8,541 bases of DNA from an uncultured Lachnospiraceae bacterium (GTDB taxonomy: Bacteria > Bacillota_A > Clostridia > Lachnospirales > Lachnospiraceae). The position numbers and the translations under genes were made by a program. The notes beneath the pieces were generated by a model. The model saw nothing but the letters and a program-made list of their open reading frames with translations. It ran no database searches and was not told the DNA's origin. Shown piece after piece: positions 6,208 through 8,541 of the stretch (positions within the stretch are counted from its first letter, which is position 1; each line of letters opens with the position of its first letter). The stretch lies in the NCBI GenBank assembly GCA_946410365.1, contig CAMKAA010000027.1:1-8541 (forward strand). Direction: 5' to 3'.

Positions 6208-6264
6208 GCAAATAAGGGAGCCAGTCCCGTCAAAACGCCTTTGCGCCGGCGGAACATGGCTCCC
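6208..6264 (-). terminator. Long-hairpin intrinsic terminator after the cyclophilin gene
   Basis: On the minus strand, GGGAGCCA (6257-6264) pairs with TGGCTCCC (6216-6223) over 8 bp. The stem continues inward after a single bulged T with GTTCCG pairing with CGGGAC (one G-U). A smaller GCC/GGC pairing is possible within the remaining loop. The right arm is followed by TTATTTG on the minus strand. The cyclophilin stop codon lies 13 nt before the hairpin. The plus-strand side has no T-run, so the terminator works for the minus strand only and separates the cyclophilin unit from the ABC operon promoter. Confidence 0.8.
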
Positions 6265-6277
6265 GTTAAAGGTTCAT

Positions 6278-6757
6278 TTATTCTTCCACAATTCTGATGG
6301 TGTCGATCACCTGGTCCTCATAAGGCCTGTTGTTCCATCTGTTAGTTCGAACTCCCGCGATCTTATCGACGACTTCGATGCCCCTGACTACTTTGCCAAA
6401 TGCCGCGTACTGGCCGTCCAGATAAGAAGCGTCCCCATGCATGATAAAGAACTGGCTTCCCGCGCTGTTGGGATCCTGGGCCCTTGCCATGCTGATCACG
6501 CCCCTTTCATGAGCGATCGGATTGTTCCAGCCGTTTGCGGCGAACTCTCCTTTGATGTGCCAGCCGGGTCCTCCCATTCCGGTCCCCTCCGGATCACCGC
6601 CCTGGATCATGAATCCGGGAATGACCCTATGGAAGATCAGTCCGTCATAGAAATTGTCCTTTACCAGTTTCTCAAAGTTCTCCACTGTGACGGGCGCCGC
6701 TTTTTTGTCAAGTTCGAGGTCGATCACGCCGCCGTCCTTCATTGTAATACGAATCAT
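6278..6757 (-). CDS. Cyclophilin-type peptidyl-prolyl cis-trans isomerase
   Basis: A 159-residue single-domain cyclophilin that catalyses cis-trans isomerisation of Xaa-Pro bonds and so assists folding. No signal peptide or lipobox is visible, so it is probably cytoplasmic, like E. coli PpiB. Seen: the catalytic block FHRVIPGFMIQGGDP with Arg44, Phe49 and Gln52; MARAQDPNSAGSQFFI (90-105) lining the pocket; and YLDGQYAAFGKV (112-123). The human CypA Trp121 and His126 positions read Tyr112 and Tyr117, a common bacterial variation that usually lowers cyclosporin binding; the catalytic Arg is intact. The length is normal. The ATG (6755-6757) is preceded by AAGGA (6769-6773) with 11 nt spacing, slightly long. 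It lies 73 nt after the C39-like gene and is probably either read through from it or served by a weak local promoter I cannot identify. Confidence 0.96.
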   Translation of the reverse strand: MIRITMKDGGVIDLELDKKAAPVTVENFEKLVKDNFYDGLIFHRVIPGFMIQGGDPEGTGMGGPGWHIKGEFAANGWNNPIAHERGVISMARAQDPNSAGSQFFIMHGDASYLDGQYAAFGKVVRGIEVVDKIAGVRTNRWNNRPYEDQVIDTIRIVEE

Positions 6758-6830
6758 AATGATCAGTTTCCTTTCATACGCCGGGATGCCCCGGTCAAAA
6801 TACAGCCGGCTTCCGGAAAATCGCGTTTAC

Positions 6831-7448
6831 TCAGTTTCCGAGCCTTACCATTACGGCGCGCTTATCGAGTTCAGCGTGCCTTTTCACTGCGGTCATGCGG
6901 GAATAGTGTACGGCTCCCTCGTGCATCAAGGGGTCGTTGAAAACTAGTTCATTGACTTCGCTGCCGATCAGAAGCATGCACTGTGCTCCGGAAATCCACT
7001 GGATCGTCTTTCCGTCCTTCTTGCACACCCAGCTGTAACCGGGGTGGGTAGGCTTCATTTCCGTGCTCGCCCAATAGATCACAGGAACGCCCTTGCCTAT
7101 TCCTTCTGTCAGGAGCTCGTCGGTGGATTTGCCGGTGGCGTCCTCCGCTCTGTAGGGAACTCCCTTCTGCAGGAAGCAGTCATTCATCGCCTTGATCAGA
7201 ACACCCGGATAGCAGCCGAAAGAATTCTTCTCATAGGGGCTTCCGGCAAATTCCTTCTCCGGATCGCATCCTATAAGCTTCCCTTCCTTGCGGATCATCT
7301 GCCCCTGAGGCAGGAAGAAATCCACGAACTCATTTACCGTGATCCTGATCCCCAGATACCTCAGAAGCATTACCGCGCACAGGCACTCGTCGCCGGCCGG
7401 CCATTCATCTGTCTGTTCGATATGCGGAACCTTTAATATCGTTCCCAC
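6831..7448 (-). CDS. C39-like (papain-fold) protein lacking the catalytic Cys and His: probable pseudopeptidase
   Basis: This 205-residue protein resembles the Peptidase_C39_2 family (C39-like, compare Bacillus YvpB). Seen: VPHIEQ with the oxyanion-type Gln12; the helix PAGDECLCAVMLLRYLG (17-33); FGCYPGVLIKAMN (77-89); VPVIYWAS (121-128); and QWISGAQCMLLIG followed by VFNDPL (169-174). In family members I know, the helix reads P-x-G-C-E and the later strand reads E-H-C-V-V-L-x-G. Here the catalytic Cys aligns with Asp20 and the catalytic His with Gln156, while Gln12 and Asp172 are kept. Cys22 and Cys24 are nearby but off by two and four positions. It is therefore probably inactive as a peptidase, and may act as a binding or regulatory protein. 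No signal peptide is present, so it is likely cytoplasmic. The GTG start (7446-7448) is chosen because a full AAGGAGG precedes it by 5 nt. It follows the DtxR-like gene by 26 nt and is probably co-transcribed with it. Confidence 0.82.
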   Translation of the reverse strand: MGTILKVPHIEQTDEWPAGDECLCAVMLLRYLGIRITVNEFVDFFLPQGQMIRKEGKLIGCDPEKEFAGSPYEKNSFGCYPGVLIKAMNDCFLQKGVPYRAEDATGKSTDELLTEGIGKGVPVIYWASTEMKPTHPGYSWVCKKDGKTIQWISGAQCMLLIGSEVNELVFNDPLMHEGAVHYSRMTAVKRHAELDKRAVMVRLGN

Positions 7449-7453
7449 AACTG

Positions 7454-7460
7454 CCTCCTT
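7454..7460 (-). promoter_or_regulatory. Strong ribosome binding site fixing the GTG start of the C39-like gene
   Basis: The minus strand reads AAGGAGG, a full match to the anti-Shine-Dalgarno, 5 nt before GTG 7446-7448. It lies between the DtxR-like stop codon (7475-7477) and the GTG. No ATG in a suitable position competes with it. The strong site may offset the weaker GTG initiation codon. Confidence 0.8.
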
Positions 7461-7474
7461 TGTACCGCTGTCTT

Positions 7475-7858
7475 CTACCAGCTGCTGTTCGCATGCCTTT
7501 CGTAAAAAGCATTGATCTTGTCATATGTGTCGTCATCGATCACGTGCTCAATTCGGCAGGCTTCTTCCTCTGCTGTCTCGGGTTCCACGCCGATCGCGAT
7601 CAGGCATTTCTCCAAAAGCTTGTGCCTGGAATAGATCCTCTGGGCAACTTCTTCGCCCTTGGGAGTCAATGTAATGTACCCGTTCAGGTCCATCTCCACC
7701 ATGCCTTCCGACTTCAGTTTCTTCATCGCAATACTGATGCTCGGTTTGGAATAGTTCAGTTTATTGACAATGTCAATAGATCTGACGTTTCCGTTCTTCT
7801 CCCGCAGTATCAGGATTGTCTCAAGATAGTCTTCAGACGACTCATGGCTTTTCTTCAT
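7475..7858 (-). CDS. DtxR/MntR-family metal-dependent transcriptional repressor
   Basis: A 127-residue DNA-binding metal sensor of the DtxR/MntR family. Such proteins bind Mn(II) or Fe(II) and then repress metal uptake genes. Seen: an N-terminal winged helix (about 5-75) starting SSEDYLETIL, with recognition helix SKPSISIAMKKL (37-48) and wing YITLTPKG; then the dimerisation helix (RHKLLEKCLIAIGV, 78-91) and EEEACRIEHVI (97-107). Metal-site positions are Asp10, Glu13, His79, Cys101, Glu104 and His105. Asp10 matches MntR Asp8, while Cys101 matches DtxR Cys102 (Glu99 in Bacillus MntR), so the site is mixed. There is no C-terminal SH3 domain, as in MntR, and the protein is a little shorter than the 142 residues of MntR. 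The ATG (7856-7858) has AGAGG 10 nt upstream. It lies 32 nt after glgB and 26 nt before the C39-like gene. The cognate target genes are not in this window. Confidence 0.92.
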   Translation of the reverse strand: MKKSHESSEDYLETILILREKNGNVRSIDIVNKLNYSKPSISIAMKKLKSEGMVEMDLNGYITLTPKGEEVAQRIYSRHKLLEKCLIAIGVEPETAEEEACRIEHVIDDDTYDKINAFYERHANSSW

Positions 7859-7889
7859 ATCCTAAATACCTCTTTTAAAACCTTGAAGG

Positions 7890-7895
7890 ATTATA
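7890..7895 (-). promoter_or_regulatory. Possible -10 box for the dtxR-like gene overlapping the glgB stop codon
   Basis: The minus strand carries a perfect TATAAT spanning the glgB TAA (7891-7893). A start of transcription near 7883 would give a leader of about 25 nt before the regulator ATG. The -35 region at 17-nt spacing does not resemble TTGACA, and there is no extended -10 TG. It could be a chance match in an AT-rich gene end, in which case the regulator is read from upstream with glgB. Confidence 0.33.
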
Positions 7896-8541
7896 ATGAA
7901 AACTCAAAGACCAGCGCGCCGTAAGCCGGGAGATCAAATTCAATGTACTGATCTCTTCTGTCGCATTCGCCCTTCTGCGCCTTGATCACTTCGGGAACGC
8001 TTGTCTCTCCGGCGCCGCCGAATACCAGCTCCGTGCTGTTGAGCAGAAGCTTATACTGCTTGCGGACCGGAACGCCGACCCTGTAGCCTTCCCTCTTCAT
8101 GGGAGTCATGTTCAGGACGAACAGAAGGCTCTTCTTCTGAGAAGGGCACTTGCGGAAGAAGGAATAGATACTTCTGTCCGCGTCGTCCGCGTTGATCCAC
8201 TCAAATCCGGACCAGTCGTCGTCGATCTCATACAGGCACTTGTGGCTTCTGTAGATCTCCAGAAGTCTCTGCATATAGTACTTCATGCCGATGTTGAGAT
8301 AGTTGTCGTCCTTGCCCTCTTCAAGTCTCCACCACTCGAGCTCCGTCGCCTCGTTCCACTCATGCTCCTGGCCGAATTCCTGACCCATGAACAGCAGTTT
8401 TTTGCCTTCGTGGCCGAACATGAAAGTATAGCCCACACGGAGGTTGGCGTACTTATCCACCTTGTAGCCGGGCATCTTGTTGACCATGGAGCACTTCAGA
8501 TGTACGACCTCGTCGTGGGACAGAGGCAGAATATACTTCTC
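7891..8541 (-). CDS. glgB: 1,4-alpha-glucan branching enzyme, C-terminal part (5' end outside window)
   Basis: The frame is open from base 8541 down to TAA 7891-7893, giving 216 visible residues; the N-terminal domains and most of the barrel lie beyond the window. GlgB cleaves alpha-1,4 glucan chains and reattaches the piece through an alpha-1,6 bond, creating branches in glycogen; it acts in the cytoplasm. Seen: YILPLSHDEVVHLKCSMVNK at the start, which contains the conserved GH13 region IV (His-Asp pair); KKLLFMGQEFGQEHEWNE, typical of branching enzymes; GFEWINADDADRSIYSFFRK opening the C-terminal beta domain; and the closing DLPAYGALVFEF strand. The residues after DEVVH read LKCSM rather than the GKGSM common in proteobacterial GlgB, so this is probably a divergent clostridial-type GlgB. 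The next gene starts 32 nt downstream with no visible terminator between. Confidence 0.95.
   Translation of the reverse strand, partial: EKYILPLSHDEVVHLKCSMVNKMPGYKVDKYANLRVGYTFMFGHEGKKLLFMGQEFGQEHEWNEATELEWWRLEEGKDDNYLNIGMKYYMQRLLEIYRSHKCLYEIDDDWSGFEWINADDADRSIYSFFRKCPSQKKSLLFVLNMTPMKREGYRVGVPVRKQYKLLLNSTELVFGGAGETSVPEVIKAQKGECDRRDQYIEFDLPAYGALVFEFSL

Noticed and set aside
6775..6800. TTGACC and TATGAA upstream of the cyclophilin gene as a promoter
   Set aside because: The boxes are separated by only 14 nt, too short for a sigma-A promoter, and the spacer is occupied by a GC-rich hairpin.
6781..6816. Two small hairpins (CCGGG/CCCGG and CCGG/CCGG) between the C39-like and cyclophilin genes, considered as a terminator
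   Set aside because: The stems are only 4-5 bp. On the minus strand only the second is followed by a loosely T-rich stretch (TATTTT), and that is separated from the stem by several bases; this is too weak to call.

Overview
The window looks like a chromosomal segment from a Gram-positive, moderately GC-rich Firmicute, most likely a Clostridia/Lachnospiraceae-type bacterium. This is inferred from gene content: a YknXYZ/MacB-like ABC operon with membrane-anchored adaptors and no TolC-like partner in view, a short DtxR/MntR regulator, a clostridial-looking GlgB end, and strong AGGAGG-type ribosome binding sites. No genus can be named from the sequence alone. There are no RNA genes, insertion sequences, CRISPR arrays or attachment sites that I can see, and no gene-free stretch longer than about 170 bases.

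Layout: on the plus strand, the window opens with the 3' end of a methylenetetrahydrofolate reductase gene (metF, 1-348), which converges on everything else. All other genes are on the minus strand and read right to left. First comes the 3' end of glgB (7891-8541). It is followed closely by a DtxR/MntR-type metal-dependent repressor (7475-7858), a C39-like papain-fold protein whose catalytic Cys and His both appear to be replaced (6831-7448), and a cyclophilin-type prolyl isomerase (6278-6757). A long hairpin terminator at 6208-6264 closes that group.

A promoter with a perfect TATAAT (6142-6147) then starts a four-gene ABC transporter operon: adaptor A (4825-6105), ATPase (4145-4828), adaptor B (1715-4141) and MacB/FtsX-type permease (402-1661). 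The genes overlap by 4 nt, are separated by 3 nt, or are separated by 53 nt. A possible 22-codon ORF with its own AGGAG bridges the 53-nt gap.

The most interesting part is this operon. It encodes two different HlyD/MacA-like adaptors instead of one. The second is about twice the usual size (808 residues), because roughly 420 residues are inserted where the tip of the alpha-hairpin should be. That insertion holds a globular segment, helical segments with related motifs, a block of four exact-length 20-residue repeats, and a low-complexity Ser/Gly/Glu/Pro linker of about 110 residues. In a cell without an outer membrane the hairpin tip has no TolC to dock to, so the insertion may be a cell-wall-spanning or substrate-catching module. 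That role is inference. The second notable item is the apparent pseudo-peptidase encoded just after the metal-sensing regulator, which itself has a metal site mixing MntR-type and DtxR-type ligands.
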